Assembly (NCBI RefSeq): GCF_003121405.1
Contig: NZ_QBUY01000049.1
Span: forward strand, 1 to 62,913
Source of the DNA: Paraburkholderia sp. C35
Lineage (GTDB): Bacteria; Pseudomonadota; Gammaproteobacteria; Burkholderiales; Burkholderiaceae
Reading direction: 5' to 3'
DNA length: 62,913 nt
Each line of letters begins with the position of its first letter. Positions within the stretch are counted from its first letter, which is position 1. The position numbers and the translations under genes were made by a program. The notes below the pieces were generated by a model, which did not search any database, was not told where the DNA came from, and was given only the letters and a program-made list of their open reading frames with translations. Positions 43,366 to 52,647 of this stretch are shown here, piece by piece.

Positions 43366-44373
43366 TCACAACTCGCGATACGTGCTGTACGTCTGGCCGA
43401 AATCGTTGCGTTCGAGAAAATTCGTGTACGTCATCGTGACGGACGCATCGAGCGCCTCGACGTAATGCCACCAGCCAATCGGCACGAACAGCAGTTCGCC
43501 CGGCTCGAGCGTGCATTCGATCACGCGCGCCCGCTCGAACGAAGGAAAGCGCTCGACGTCGATCGCCCCGCCGTCGACCTGCGAATAGCAATGCAGATGG
43601 TTGTACATATGCGCGGTATCGGTGAGCGGCACGAGCAGAATGCGCTTGCGGCCCATCACCTGCGCCATCAGGTTGTTGGTCAGGTCGTGATGAAACGGCG
43701 TCTTCGTACCGGCGGGACCGAACCAGAAAAAGCCGGCGTCGGCAGGCGCCGCATCCAGATACTCGCCAATGGACGGCGCGTCCGCCCACAGCGCAGCGAG
43801 CGCCGTACGATTGCGCGACGCGTTGTTCGCCGTCATGTAGAAATCGTTCGTCACGCCCGCGCGCTCGACGAGCTCCACGTACTCGCCAAAGCGCATCACG
43901 CGCTTCAACTGCGGCTGATTGATCTCGTAGTTCGTGTCGGCTTCACGCCCGAACTGCACTTCCACTTCGGCGCGACCACAGCGCGCGCGGAAGTAATCGA
44001 AATTCCACAGCTTGCGCGCGGGCCATGAATCGAACATGCCGGTGACGATCACAGGCCGGTTCTGGAAATAGAACTGCTCGTAGAACGCCTCACGCGACAG
44101 ACGCGCGTGACGCTCGATACGCGCCGCGCCGGCGCGCATCCCGTTGAGCTCGCCACACACGGAAAGCATCCATTCGCGCTTGCGCAAACGATTGCGCAAG
44201 CGCGAACCCGCTAGAAAATAAGGGCTTTGCTGCGCGCTACCGATTTCGCATAACGCCTGCTCGCGCTCGAATCCATGCTCGATGAGCACGGCGTGCACGG
44301 CTTCCGGCGATGCGTCGAGCAACAGGTTCTCGGCGATCCAGCGCCGCCATTCGTCATCGATCATTCGTGTCAC
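43366..44373 (-). CDS. JmjC/cupin-8-type Fe(II) 2-oxoglutarate oxygenase
   Basis: A 335-residue cytosolic protein. The JmjC-like core starts at about residue 95 (SREAFYEQFYFQNRPVIVTG). Iron ligands are visible as FHHDLTNNLMAQVMG (HxD) and FVPIGWWHYVEAL (distal His); KRILLVP fits the family. The N-terminal 90 residues are helical and specific to this group. By family it hydroxylates a protein, peptide or small molecule; the substrate cannot be named. Confidence 0.87.
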   Translation of the reverse strand: MTRMIDDEWRRWIAENLLLDASPEAVHAVLIEHGFEREQALCEIGSAQQSPYFLAGSRLRNRLRKREWMLSVCGELNGMRAGAARIERHARLSREAFYEQFYFQNRPVIVTGMFDSWPARKLWNFDYFRARCGRAEVEVQFGREADTNYEINQPQLKRVMRFGEYVELVERAGVTNDFYMTANNASRNRTALAALWADAPSIGEYLDAAPADAGFFWFGPAGTKTPFHHDLTNNLMAQVMGRKRILLVPLTDTAHMYNHLHCYSQVDGGAIDVERFPSFERARVIECTLEPGELLFVPIGWWHYVEALDASVTMTYTNFLERNDFGQTYSTYREL

Positions 44374-44484
44374 GACCGCATCCCCTCGCGTGGTTTTCCT
44401 GATTCGACCATAACGCCGTTACTGCATCCAATGCACAAAAAAGAAATGCGCGGACAGGCGCGCAAATGAGACAGGCAAAACAAA

Positions 44485-44510
44485 AGGCACGCGGGAAAAC
44501 CCACGTGCCT
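44485..44510 (-). terminator. Terminator after the branched-chain amino acid binding protein gene
   Basis: On the minus strand the stem AGGCACGTGGG / CCCGCGTGCCT (one G-T pair) with a TTTT loop is followed by TTTGTTTTG. It lies about 70 bp after the stop codon. Confidence 0.8.
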
Positions 44511-44581
44511 CTAAGCCTTTTCAGGCTGGTTCGCGTCTGCGAACAGCGGCGAACCGCGTCCGCAGATTACACGAACGGCTA

Positions 44582-45727
44582 TTACATCTTCACGACGTCG
44601 AGCAGCGTCTTCTTGCCCGACTTGTAGTTGTACAGCGAGATCACGCCGTGCTTCAGGTCGCCCTTCGAGTCGAACGTGGTTTCGCCGATCACACCCTTGT
44701 AGTCCGTGTTCGGCATTGCTGCGAGGATCTTTGCCGGATCCGTCGAGCCAGCACGCTTCATTGCGTCGACGATGATGTACACAGCGTCATACGTGAACGG
44801 AGCGTAGATCTGGATCGGCTGACCGAAACGCTTCTGATACTTGGCCTGGAATTCTGCGCCGCCAGCCATCTTCTCGAGTGCCATACCGGCTTCCGAGCAG
44901 ACGATGTTGTCGGTTGCGTCGCCAGCCAGGTCAGACAGCTTGTCCGTACACACGCCGTCGCCAGCCAGCACCTTCGCGCGCAGGCCGAGCTGCTTGGCTT
45001 GCTTGGCGAACGGGCCGCCCGTTGCATCCATGCCGCCGTACATGATCGCGTCCGGGTTTTCGCCCTTGATCTTCGTCAGAATGGCGCGGAAGTCGACAGC
45101 CTTGTCGTTCGTCGCGTCATGCGACATCACGTTCAGGCCCAGCGACTTTGCCGTCTTTTCGAATTCGTTGGCGAGACCCTGGCCGTATGCCGTCGAGTCG
45201 TCGACGATCGCGACGCTCTTGACCTTCAGACCCTTGGCTGCGTAGTTAGCCAGTGCCGGACCTTGTTGCGCATCGGTCGCGACGACGCGGTACGTCGTCT
45301 TGAAGCCTTGTTGCGTGTAGGCCGGGTTCGTTGCCGACGGCGAGATCTGAACGATGCCTGCATCGCTATAGATCTTCGAAGCCGGGATCGACGTGCCCGA
45401 GTTCAGGTGGCCGACCACTGCGACGACCTTGTCGTCAACCAGCTTCTGTGCAACCTGCGTAGCCGTACGCGGGTCAGCTGCGTCGTCCTGTGCATCCAGT
45501 TGCAGCGTGATCTTCTGGCCGCCGATCGTCAGACCCTTGGCGTTGATCTCTTCAACCGCGAGACGTGCGCCGTTTTCGTTGTCCTTGCCCAGGTGAGCAA
45601 TGCCACCCGTCAAAGGTGCAACGTGGCCAATCTTGACGGTTTCGTCGGCCATAGCCGTCGTCGCCAACGTTGCAAACAGCATCGCCGCAGCGCTGATCGG
45701 CAACAGCTTTTGGATTTTGGTGTTCAT
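44582..45727 (-). CDS. Branched-chain amino acid ABC transporter substrate-binding protein
   Basis: A 381-residue periplasmic type-I binding protein (LivJ/LivK-like). ATG 45727 gives the signal peptide KIQKLLPISAAAMLFATLAT ending AMA-DET. Mature blocks: VKIGHVAPLTGGIAHLGKDN, GARLAVEEINAKG, VVGHLNSGTSIPASKIYSDA, SPSATNPAYTQQG and VAIVDDSTAYGQGLANEF. Permease and ATPase genes are absent, so it works with a transporter encoded elsewhere. The codon use is strongly biased (for example repeated GCC, CTG, AAG), suggesting high expression. Confidence 0.95.
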   Translation of the reverse strand: MNTKIQKLLPISAAAMLFATLATTAMADETVKIGHVAPLTGGIAHLGKDNENGARLAVEEINAKGLTIGGQKITLQLDAQDDAADPRTATQVAQKLVDDKVVAVVGHLNSGTSIPASKIYSDAGIVQISPSATNPAYTQQGFKTTYRVVATDAQQGPALANYAAKGLKVKSVAIVDDSTAYGQGLANEFEKTAKSLGLNVMSHDATNDKAVDFRAILTKIKGENPDAIMYGGMDATGGPFAKQAKQLGLRAKVLAGDGVCTDKLSDLAGDATDNIVCSEAGMALEKMAGGAEFQAKYQKRFGQPIQIYAPFTYDAVYIIVDAMKRAGSTDPAKILAAMPNTDYKGVIGETTFDSKGDLKHGVISLYNYKSGKKTLLDVVKM

Positions 45728-46431
45728 GTAAGTCTCCGATTTCGGTCCCGAAAAACAACGTAATCGCCCTTGTGCCCCGCTTCCTACCGTGTCGCTCAAA
45801 TCCCGTGGACGACTCCGCCGGTTGCATCGTTATGCACTTGGCAAGCACGCGTTCCAGCCTGTTTGTGGCAGGTGGCGCCCCGCGCTTGCGCGCAAGTGTA
45901 GGCCATCAAATTAATTTGTGGGGTTTTTTTGAGGAAGTGGGAACAACACCAATAGCGTTTATCCCACTTAGTCGTGAAAGGCGCGCCTCATATGGCCGGA
46001 AAGCAACGGCTGGTGCGGCTTTCCGGCATACGAGGCTTTCTTCTATAGCGTCGCTATCAACCTTTTCGGGCTTCATCCGTTAATGGGCCTGATGTGCGCC
46101 CATCGCGTCATAACGGGTAAACACAATAGTGATAAAGCATCCTTGAGAACGTTCTCAAGCGTTCCGAAGCGACGCACTCTATATAGAGTACGAGTGCCGT
46201 TTTCGACGCTCTAACGTCATCGGCCATCATCGATCCACATCGCGCATGCGGGCCGCTTGCTGCATTTTTCAGCAGCGTGCGTTTCAATCCCCTTACGGTA
46301 AGCCTGCCGCGCGGGCCGCTCGCTGCAGACGCATTCTTTTTTTGGCACACTGGGCGCCCGCTGCGGGCGAGATGCCCGCAAACGATTGCCCGCCCGATAG
46401 CGGCTTCACCGTTTATGCAAGGAGAAAAAAC
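45728..46431. other. 704-bp intergenic region
   Basis: No recognisable gene lies here. The left part should hold the promoter of the amino acid binding protein gene; a mononucleotide T/G tract occurs at about 45917-45930. The right part contains the two perfect palindromes described separately, then the ribosome-binding site of the dienelactone hydrolase gene. Confidence 0.5.
46142..46189. promoter_or_regulatory. Two adjacent perfect palindromes, probable operators
   Basis: CTTGAGAACGTTCTCAAG (46142-46159) is an 18-bp perfect palindrome with a central CG, like LacI-family operators. ACTCTATATAGAGT (46176-46189) is a 14-bp perfect palindrome. Their centres are 32 bp apart. They lie about 240 bp upstream of the dienelactone hydrolase start in a large intergenic region. 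Confidence 0.6.
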
Positions 46432-47130
46432 GTGAGCGTGACTTCCCGATGGATCGACATTCAAACCGGCAATGATTCGTTTGGCGCCTATATGTCGACG
46501 CCGAAAAGCGGCAAGGGCCCGGCCGTCATCATCATTCAGGAGATCTTCGGCGTGAACGGCCACATTCGTGACGTCGTCGATCAATACGCGCAAGACGGCT
46601 ACATCGCGATTGCACCGGATATTTTCTGGCGCACGCAACCGCGCGTGGAACTGACCTACGCCGGCGCGGATCGCGACAAGGGCATCGAGATCCTGCAGAA
46701 GACCGATGTCGATCTCGCTGTCGCCGACATCGGCGCAACGGCTGCCGCGCTGCGCGCGATGCCGGAAGTAACGGGCAAGGTCGCGGGCATCGGCTACTGC
46801 TTCGGTGGCCGTCTTGCGTATCTGGCTGCGGCTGAAGGCCTGCTCGATATCGCCGTGTCGTACTACGGCGGCGGCATCCAGAACGCGCTCGACAAGGCGC
46901 CGCAGATCAAGATTCCGCTGCAGTTCCACTATGGCGAACTCGACCACGGCATTCCGCTGTCGGCCGTCGGCGAGGTGAAGGAGCGCTTCGCGGGCCGCGA
47001 CGACGTCGAACTGTATATCTACCCGAACGCCGATCACGGCTTCAACTGCGATCATCGCGCGAGCTACAACCAGCACGCATCGGCACTCGCGCATGGCCGC
47101 ACGCTGACTTTCCTCGGCACCCACGCGTAA
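46432..47130 (+). CDS. Dienelactone hydrolase family protein
   Basis: A 232-residue alpha/beta hydrolase. GTG 46432 is chosen because AAGGAG lies nine bases upstream and the family N terminus (SVTSRWIDIQTGNDSFGAYM) starts there. The cysteine nucleophile is in GIGYCFGGRLAYL; the aspartate and histidine are in HYGELDHGIP and YPNADHGFNCDHR; IIIQEIFGVNGHIRDV contains the conserved Glu. By family it opens dienelactones in chloroaromatic or protoanemonin degradation, though many members act on other lactones or esters. Confidence 0.92.
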   Translation: MSVTSRWIDIQTGNDSFGAYMSTPKSGKGPAVIIIQEIFGVNGHIRDVVDQYAQDGYIAIAPDIFWRTQPRVELTYAGADRDKGIEILQKTDVDLAVADIGATAAALRAMPEVTGKVAGIGYCFGGRLAYLAAAEGLLDIAVSYYGGGIQNALDKAPQIKIPLQFHYGELDHGIPLSAVGEVKERFAGRDDVELYIYPNADHGFNCDHRASYNQHASALAHGRTLTFLGTHA

Positions 47131-47237
47131 GTTACGCTAGAGGCGCGACGCGGTTGCGTCGCGCCCTGCGCTGTCATTCAGGGCGCACAGCCCGCGCGCG
47201 ACGTCATCAGCATTCCAGTTGAACGGGGGCCGTCGTC

Positions 47238-48743
47238 GTGCAATCCGATTATCTCGATCATGACGCGATCGGTCTCGCCGATCTCGTGCGCAAGCGCAAG
47301 GTGAGCGCCCGCGAATTGCTGGAAACGGCTATCGCGCGCGCCGAAGCCGCCAATCCTGCGATCAACGCAATCGTGCTGAAGGACTATGACGCCGCGCGCC
47401 AGCGTGCGTCGCGCGAAGCGGCGAACGGCAACGGCAATGGCGAGGCAATCGGCGACGGGCCGCTCGCGGGCGTGCCGTATCTGGTCAAGGATCTCGGCTT
47501 GCCCGTCAAAGGGCTGCGCATGTCGATGGGCAGCCGCCACTACCGCCACTTCATTCCCGACGAAGACGCACCGCTCGTCACGCGCACGCGCGCAGCCGGC
47601 CTCAATATTTTCGGCAAGACCAGCACGTCGGAAATGGGGCAGATGCCTTATACGGAACCCGAACTATTTGGACCGTGCCGCAATCCGTGGAGTCTCGATC
47701 ACACGCCGGGCGGTTCGAGCGGCGGCTCGGCTGCCGCTGTCGCGGCGGGCATCGTGCCGCTCGCGCATGCATCGGATGGCGGCGGCTCGATCCGCATTCC
47801 TGCTTCATGCTGCGGCCTGTTCGGCCTGAAGCCTTCGCGCGGACGGCAGCCATCGAACGCCGTCCCCGCGCCCGGCGATCTCGGCATCGATCACGCCGTC
47901 TCGCGCAGCGTGCGCGACAGTGCGCTGCTGCTCGATCTCACCTCGGGCAACGCCGATCGTCCGATGGGCGCGCCGGGCACTTTTCTCGCCGCCACGAGCG
48001 AGCCGTGCAAGCCGCTGCATATCGCCTTCGTCACCGATCCGATGCTGGCCGTCACGCTATCCGCCGACGCCCGCGCCGCACTCGACGACGCCGCGCAACT
48101 CGCAGCATCGCTCGGTCACCATATCGAACCCGTGACGCTCGGCGTCGATTTCGCGAGCCTGCGCGAAGCGTTTCTGATGATCTGGTCGGTCAGCGCAGAA
48201 AATCTTGTCTTGAGAGCCGATCAGATCACGGGGCGCAAACCGAATCGTGAGGAATTCGAAATCGCCACCTGGACGATGGGCCATATCGGCCGCAAGTTCG
48301 GCGAACGCGAATTGCCCGCCGCGCTCGAAGCGCAGCGCCAGGTGAGCGCGAAGCTCACGGATCTGATGACGCGCTACGACGCCATCCTGTGCGCGACGCT
48401 CGCGTCCGCGCCGATCAAGATCGGTGAAATGCAGCCGACTGCTATCGAGAAAATGCAGATGCGCGCCGTCACCACCGTGCCCGTCGAGCCGCTGATGCGC
48501 AAGCTGCTGACGGAAGTGTCGAACAAGGCGTTCGCGTGGGCGGGCTGCACCGAACTGTTCAATCTGACGGGACAACCGGCGATGTCCGTGCCGCTCTACT
48601 GGAACGCGCGCGGTCTGCCGATCGGCGTGCAGTTCGCCACGCGCGAAGGCGGCGAAGCGACGCTGCTCCGGCTCGCCGCGCAACTCGAAGCGGCGCGGCC
48701 ATGGTTCGACCGCCGGCCGCCGCTGATGCCGGCGCGCAGCTAG
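47238..48743 (+). CDS. Amidase signature family protein
   Basis: A 501-residue hydrolase with the Ser-cisSer-Lys triad: Lys in GVPYLVKDLG, cis-Ser in TPGGSSGGSAAAVAAGIVPL, and nucleophile Ser in ASDGGGSIRIPAS. The C terminus ends ALEAARPWFDRRPPLMPARS, like broad-specificity amidases. No GatB or GatC genes are nearby, so a catabolic amidase is more likely than tRNA amidotransferase. Its stop codon is interlocked with that of the convergent transporter gene. Confidence 0.92.
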   Translation: MQSDYLDHDAIGLADLVRKRKVSARELLETAIARAEAANPAINAIVLKDYDAARQRASREAANGNGNGEAIGDGPLAGVPYLVKDLGLPVKGLRMSMGSRHYRHFIPDEDAPLVTRTRAAGLNIFGKTSTSEMGQMPYTEPELFGPCRNPWSLDHTPGGSSGGSAAAVAAGIVPLAHASDGGGSIRIPASCCGLFGLKPSRGRQPSNAVPAPGDLGIDHAVSRSVRDSALLLDLTSGNADRPMGAPGTFLAATSEPCKPLHIAFVTDPMLAVTLSADARAALDDAAQLAASLGHHIEPVTLGVDFASLREAFLMIWSVSAENLVLRADQITGRKPNREEFEIATWTMGHIGRKFGERELPAALEAQRQVSAKLTDLMTRYDAILCATLASAPIKIGEMQPTAIEKMQMRAVTTVPVEPLMRKLLTEVSNKAFAWAGCTELFNLTGQPAMSVPLYWNARGLPIGVQFATREGGEATLLRLAAQLEAARPWFDRRPPLMPARS

Positions 48744-50050
48744 CGGCGCTCCAGTGCATCGACGGGTTTGCGCATCGCGTCGAGATCGGCGTGACGTTTC
48801 GCGGGCACGCACGCGATGGCGAGAATCGATAACGCGAGCCCGCACATCACGTAGTACGTCGGCGCGAGCGGTGAGCCTGTCGTCCTGATCAGCCATGTGA
48901 CGATGAACTGCCCGAAGCCGCCGAACAGCATCACCGCGAAGTTGTACGCGAGCGAAAGGCCAATCGAGCGCACGTTGGCTGGAAAGAGTTCCGCCATCAG
49001 CGCGCCGAACGGTCCGTAGTAGCCGGACAACGCGATCGACAGCACGGCCTGCACGAGCACCAGTTTCGATACGCTCGGCGCGGCTTCGAGCCACGCGAAC
49101 AGCGGATAGATCAGCACCAGCGTCAGAGCCAGCGACCATAACGACAAACCCTTGCGTCCGATGCGATCGGACCACGCGCCCGCCACGGGCGACAACACCA
49201 TCAGCAGCAGATTCCCGACGATCACCGCCGTGAACGAATCCGAATAAGGCAGCTTCAGTTGCTTCACCGCGAAGGTGGGCAGATAGCTGATCAGCACGTA
49301 GATCGTCACGGTAAGCGCGATCACCGAACCGAGGCCGCACATCACGTCGCGGCTGTGGTGAGTGAGCACCTCGCGCAGCGTCGCCGGGCGAGCAGTCTGC
49401 TTCGCATGCAAAAATGCTTCGGAATCCGCGAGATTGCGGCGAATGTAGAAACCGATCGGCCCGATCACCAGACCGAGAATGAACGGCACGCGCCAGCCCC
49501 ACGACTTGAGCGCTTCCGGCGACAGACCGCGCGTCACGGCCGCGCCGACCACGGCACCGAGCAGCAGCGCAGCGGCCTGGCTCGCCATCTGCCAGCTGCC
49601 ATAGAAACCGCGCTTCGAAAACGGCGCCGCTTCGATCAGCAGCGCCGTCGAACTGCCGAACTCGCCGCCCGCAGAGAACCCTTGCAGCAAGCGTCCAACG
49701 ACGATGATGATCGGCCCGCCGATGCCGATGGCCGAATACGGCGGCGCAATTGCCAGCAGCAGAATGCCTAGCGTCATCAGCGCGATTACCAGCGACAGCG
49801 CAGCTTTACGTCCAGCGCGATCGGCGTAAAGGCCCAGCACGATGCCGCCGACAGGCCGCATCACGAAGGCGACGCCAAAGCTCGCGGTAGTCAGAAGAAT
49901 GGACGCGTAGTCGCTGCTGGCGGGAAAGAAGAGTTCGGCGATGACGACGGTGAGGAAGCCGAACACGATGAAGTCGTACCACTCGAGCGCGTTGCCGATG
50001 ACGGCCGCCGTGACCGCACGCGTGTTCAAGCTCCTCGCTGCTAGTGACAT
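48740..50050 (-). CDS. MHS-family MFS transporter (metabolite/H+ symporter)
   Basis: A 436-residue symporter with twelve helices. ATG 50050 starts MSLAARSLNTRAVTAAVIGN. The family signatures are NALEWYDFIVFGFL, FVMRPVGGIVLGLYADRAGR, GRLLQGFSAGGEFGSSTALL and APFSKRGFYGSWQMASQAAA. MHS transporters carry organic acids, osmolytes or shikimate-like compounds; the adjacent convergent amidase may process an imported amide, by inference only. Confidence 0.92.
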   Translation of the reverse strand: MSLAARSLNTRAVTAAVIGNALEWYDFIVFGFLTVVIAELFFPASSDYASILLTTASFGVAFVMRPVGGIVLGLYADRAGRKAALSLVIALMTLGILLLAIAPPYSAIGIGGPIIIVVGRLLQGFSAGGEFGSSTALLIEAAPFSKRGFYGSWQMASQAAALLLGAVVGAAVTRGLSPEALKSWGWRVPFILGLVIGPIGFYIRRNLADSEAFLHAKQTARPATLREVLTHHSRDVMCGLGSVIALTVTIYVLISYLPTFAVKQLKLPYSDSFTAVIVGNLLLMVLSPVAGAWSDRIGRKGLSLWSLALTLVLIYPLFAWLEAAPSVSKLVLVQAVLSIALSGYYGPFGALMAELFPANVRSIGLSLAYNFAVMLFGGFGQFIVTWLIRTTGSPLAPTYYVMCGLALSILAIACVPAKRHADLDAMRKPVDALERR

Positions 50051-50305
50051 CGGTGTCTCCGGCCTTCGTCGAGGCGTCGGGTGCGTTGGATTGAACTGGT
50101 TCGAATGGGCCCGTCGTGGTGGCCCCGCTCGCACGCCATGCGAGTGTAAAAGAGCACGACATCCGATTTCAAGCGACTTTCATACGACAAAGAGCGCATC
50201 GCCGCATTGCACGGCGTGCGCTCTATCCGCTGCTGCGAGAGGCAGGCACGGCGATGCTGCGTTGCATCGCCCGAACCATGCCCATGGAGACTGACGGTCT
50301 TTGTC

Positions 50306-50617
50306 TTAGGCCTTCTTGTTATATGCGCTGCACCAACCCTTGCTCGCGACCTGCTTGCCCGCGAACATCGGGCAGCCTGCGTAGGCGTCGGTGGCCTTGC
50401 CTTGATAGAAACTGCAGTTGCCGCAATCCTGGCCGGCGGCGTACTTGGCGTACTTGGCCTTGTCGACTTTCGATGCGTCTTCTACATAGCCGAGCGCCTT
50501 GGCGGTCGGATCGGCTTCCGTCACCTTGGGTGCGTCGGCGAATGCCTGGCGCGACAACGCGAGCGTCGATGCCACACCGATGCTCGTAATCAGAAACGTA
50601 CGACGGGAATTGTTCAT
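50306..50617 (-). CDS. High-potential iron-sulfur protein (HiPIP)
   Basis: A 103-residue periplasmic 4Fe-4S electron carrier. A Tat-type leader (NNSRRTFLITSIGVASTLAL, twin Arg) fits export of a folded cluster protein. The four cluster cysteines are in DCGNCSFYQG, AGCPMF and GWCSAY. The length is typical. It is a single gene with no photosynthetic or respiratory complex nearby; the cytochrome c gene is 18 kb away. Confidence 0.94.
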   Translation of the reverse strand: MNNSRRTFLITSIGVASTLALSRQAFADAPKVTEADPTAKALGYVEDASKVDKAKYAKYAAGQDCGNCSFYQGKATDAYAGCPMFAGKQVASKGWCSAYNKKA

Positions 50618-50747
50618 GGGGACTCACTCCATTGGTATTGTGGGGATCTACGCCGTTCTGACGACAGCGGTCCCCAAGCATAGCAATGAAGCTGACGCGC
50701 GTGACGCGTCAAATGTCGGTCATAAGGGAATCGATAGCGTGTGGGTT

Positions 50748-51854
50748 TCAGGCGCGTCCGCTGACTTCGCACACGCGCTGCGCAATCGCCAGCGATGCCG
50801 TCAAACCCGGCGACTCGATACCGAACAGATTCACCAGCCCGCGCACGCCGTGTGCAGCCGGACCTTGAATCTGGAAATCGGCGGCAGGTTCGCCCGGACC
50901 CGACAGCTTCGGACGGATACCCGCATACGCAGGCTGCAGCGCGTGATCGGGCAGCGCAGGCCAATACGCGCGAATCGCTGCATAGAAGGAATCGGCGCGA
51001 TGCGGATCGACGTCGTAGTTGATCGAATCGACCCACTCCACGTCCGGGCCGAAGCGCGCCTGGCCGCCGAGATCGATGGTCAGATGCACGCCGAGACCTG
51101 CCTCGTTCGGCATCGGATAGATCAGCCGGTTGAACGGTGCGCGCCCCGAGATGCTGAAGTAGTTGCCGCGCGCCAGATAAAGCGGCGGCACGTGACGCGC
51201 GTCGAGACCGCGAATCTTGCGGGCGATCCTGTTCGCGTGAAGTCCTGCGCTGTTGATGACGCATGCCGCGCCGATGGTTGTCGGTGAACTGCCGCCAACC
51301 TTGACGACGAAACGCCCGTTGACGGCTTCGATCTCTTCGACAGGCGCATGGAACGCACATACCGCACCGTCGCGTTCGGCATCGCCCTGAAGCGCGAGCA
51401 TCAGTTGATGGCTATCGACAATGCCGGTCTGCGGCGAGAACACCGCTTCCACACATTGCAGCGACGGCTCCAGCGCCTGTGCCTCTTCGCCGCTGATGCG
51501 CATCAGGTCGAGCACGCCGTTTTCCTTGCCGCGCGCCATGATGCTTTCGAGCTGGGGAACCTGGTTGCGCGCCGTGGCGACCAGCAGTTTGCCGCAACGC
51601 TGATGCGGCACGCCGCGCTCCGCGCAGTAGTCGTACAGCATTTCGCGCCCGCGCACGCATAGCGTCGCCTTGAGCGAGCCGCGCGGATAGTAGATGCCCG
51701 CGTGAATGACTTCGCTGTTACGGGAACTCGTGCCGACGCCGATGGCTTCCGCCGCTTCGAGCACGATCACTTCACGCCCGCGCGCAGCCAGTGCACGCGC
51801 GACGGCAAGACCGACGACACCGGCGCCGATCACCACACATTCGATCTGATCCAT
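50748..51854 (-). CDS. FAD-dependent oxidoreductase, LhgO-like
   Basis: A 368-residue flavoprotein of the DAO family. The Rossmann motif is CVVIGAGVVGLAVARALAAR, with SSRNSEVIHAGIYYPRGSLK typical of L-2-hydroxyglutarate oxidase-like enzymes. Later blocks are GIVDSHQLMLAL, VINSAGLHANRIARKI, YLARGNYFSISGRAPFNRLI and NLFGIESPGLTASLAIAQRV. It probably oxidises a 2-hydroxy acid and passes electrons to quinone. Confidence 0.9.
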   Translation of the reverse strand: MDQIECVVIGAGVVGLAVARALAARGREVIVLEAAEAIGVGTSSRNSEVIHAGIYYPRGSLKATLCVRGREMLYDYCAERGVPHQRCGKLLVATARNQVPQLESIMARGKENGVLDLMRISGEEAQALEPSLQCVEAVFSPQTGIVDSHQLMLALQGDAERDGAVCAFHAPVEEIEAVNGRFVVKVGGSSPTTIGAACVINSAGLHANRIARKIRGLDARHVPPLYLARGNYFSISGRAPFNRLIYPMPNEAGLGVHLTIDLGGQARFGPDVEWVDSINYDVDPHRADSFYAAIRAYWPALPDHALQPAYAGIRPKLSGPGEPAADFQIQGPAAHGVRGLVNLFGIESPGLTASLAIAQRVCEVSGRA

Positions 51855-51995
51855 GTCCGTTGGACGCGGCTCAACGCGCCGCGTTCTACCTCGTCATTCA
51901 CCAGGATTCGATAGCGTGCGGCGTCTTCATGACCGTGACCGCGTGCTGTCGAACGCTTCACCTGCACATTGCGAAATCACGCGACGCGCTACAGA

Positions 51996-52030
51996 CACAA
52001 ATGCCCGCAGCCTTGGGCGGCTGCGGGCAT
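51996..52030 (-). terminator. Terminator after the DUF4148 gene
   Basis: A perfect 12-bp stem (ATGCCCGCAGCC / GGCTGCGGGCAT) is followed on the minus strand by TTTGTGTCTGT. It lies about 100 bp downstream of the DUF4148 stop codon and is the only good hairpin there. Confidence 0.65.
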
Positions 52031-52133
52031 CGATAGGTGGGAACGCGTCGGGCGTTTGACTCAGTGTACGCCCACGACGCCCATTCCTGGTGAATTTGGC
52101 GGACTCGTTCCGCCTGCGCCACAACAGGCTTGA

Positions 52134-52421
52134 TCAATCCTCGGCAGTTGTGCGCTTGAACAGATGACGGATGTCGACGTGTGCAACGGGGACCGTATAA
52201 CCGCCCGTCGCGAACTGCTGCGGATACGCAGGCGCATTCGGGTTCAGGCTCAGTTCACCGTTGGCGCGGGCTTGCGCCAGTTCCGTGCGGACTTCGGCAC
52301 GCGTTTTCGGCGCGTTGATCGACGACGGCGTTTGCGTCGGAGCCGGGCTATAGCCGCTCGCGAAAGCAGGAGCAGCAACGACAGCGGAAATCAGCAGAGC
52401 GGCAAGCGAGAGCTTCTTCAT
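52134..52421 (-). CDS. DUF4148 domain exported protein
   Basis: A 95-residue protein with a signal peptide (MKKLSLAALLISAVVAAPAF, cut after ASG). The DUF4148 block KTRAEVRTELAQARANGEL is clear, followed by NPNAPAYPQQF. Such small envelope proteins are abundant in Burkholderia and Paraburkholderia, and their function is unknown. It stands alone. Confidence 0.9.
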   Translation of the reverse strand: MKKLSLAALLISAVVAAPAFASGYSPAPTQTPSSINAPKTRAEVRTELAQARANGELSLNPNAPAYPQQFATGGYTVPVAHVDIRHLFKRTTAED

Positions 52422-52603
52422 GATCGGTTCCTGAGGTGGTCTGGTTCGAAACGCATTTGCATTTCAGTGAACGCAGTCTAGCCCTCGGCTATCGAGTTGC
52501 CGACCCTCATTAACGAAATTGACTGTTGTTGCAAACTGTTCAAATGCAATCGGAAACGCCTTAAATTCGCTATGAAATAGGCACATAACTGAAACAATGA
52601 ACA

Positions 52604-52621
52604 GGCCGCTTGCGTGCGGCC
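52604..52621 (-). terminator. Weak hairpin after the AAA ATPase gene
   Basis: GGCCGC / GCGGCC with a six-base loop lies 27 bp after the ATPase stop. The U-tract on the minus strand is poor (TGTTCATTGTTTC). It may be a weak terminator. Confidence 0.4.
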
Positions 52622-52647
52622 CGTTCGCATAAACGGCGCAATACGCG

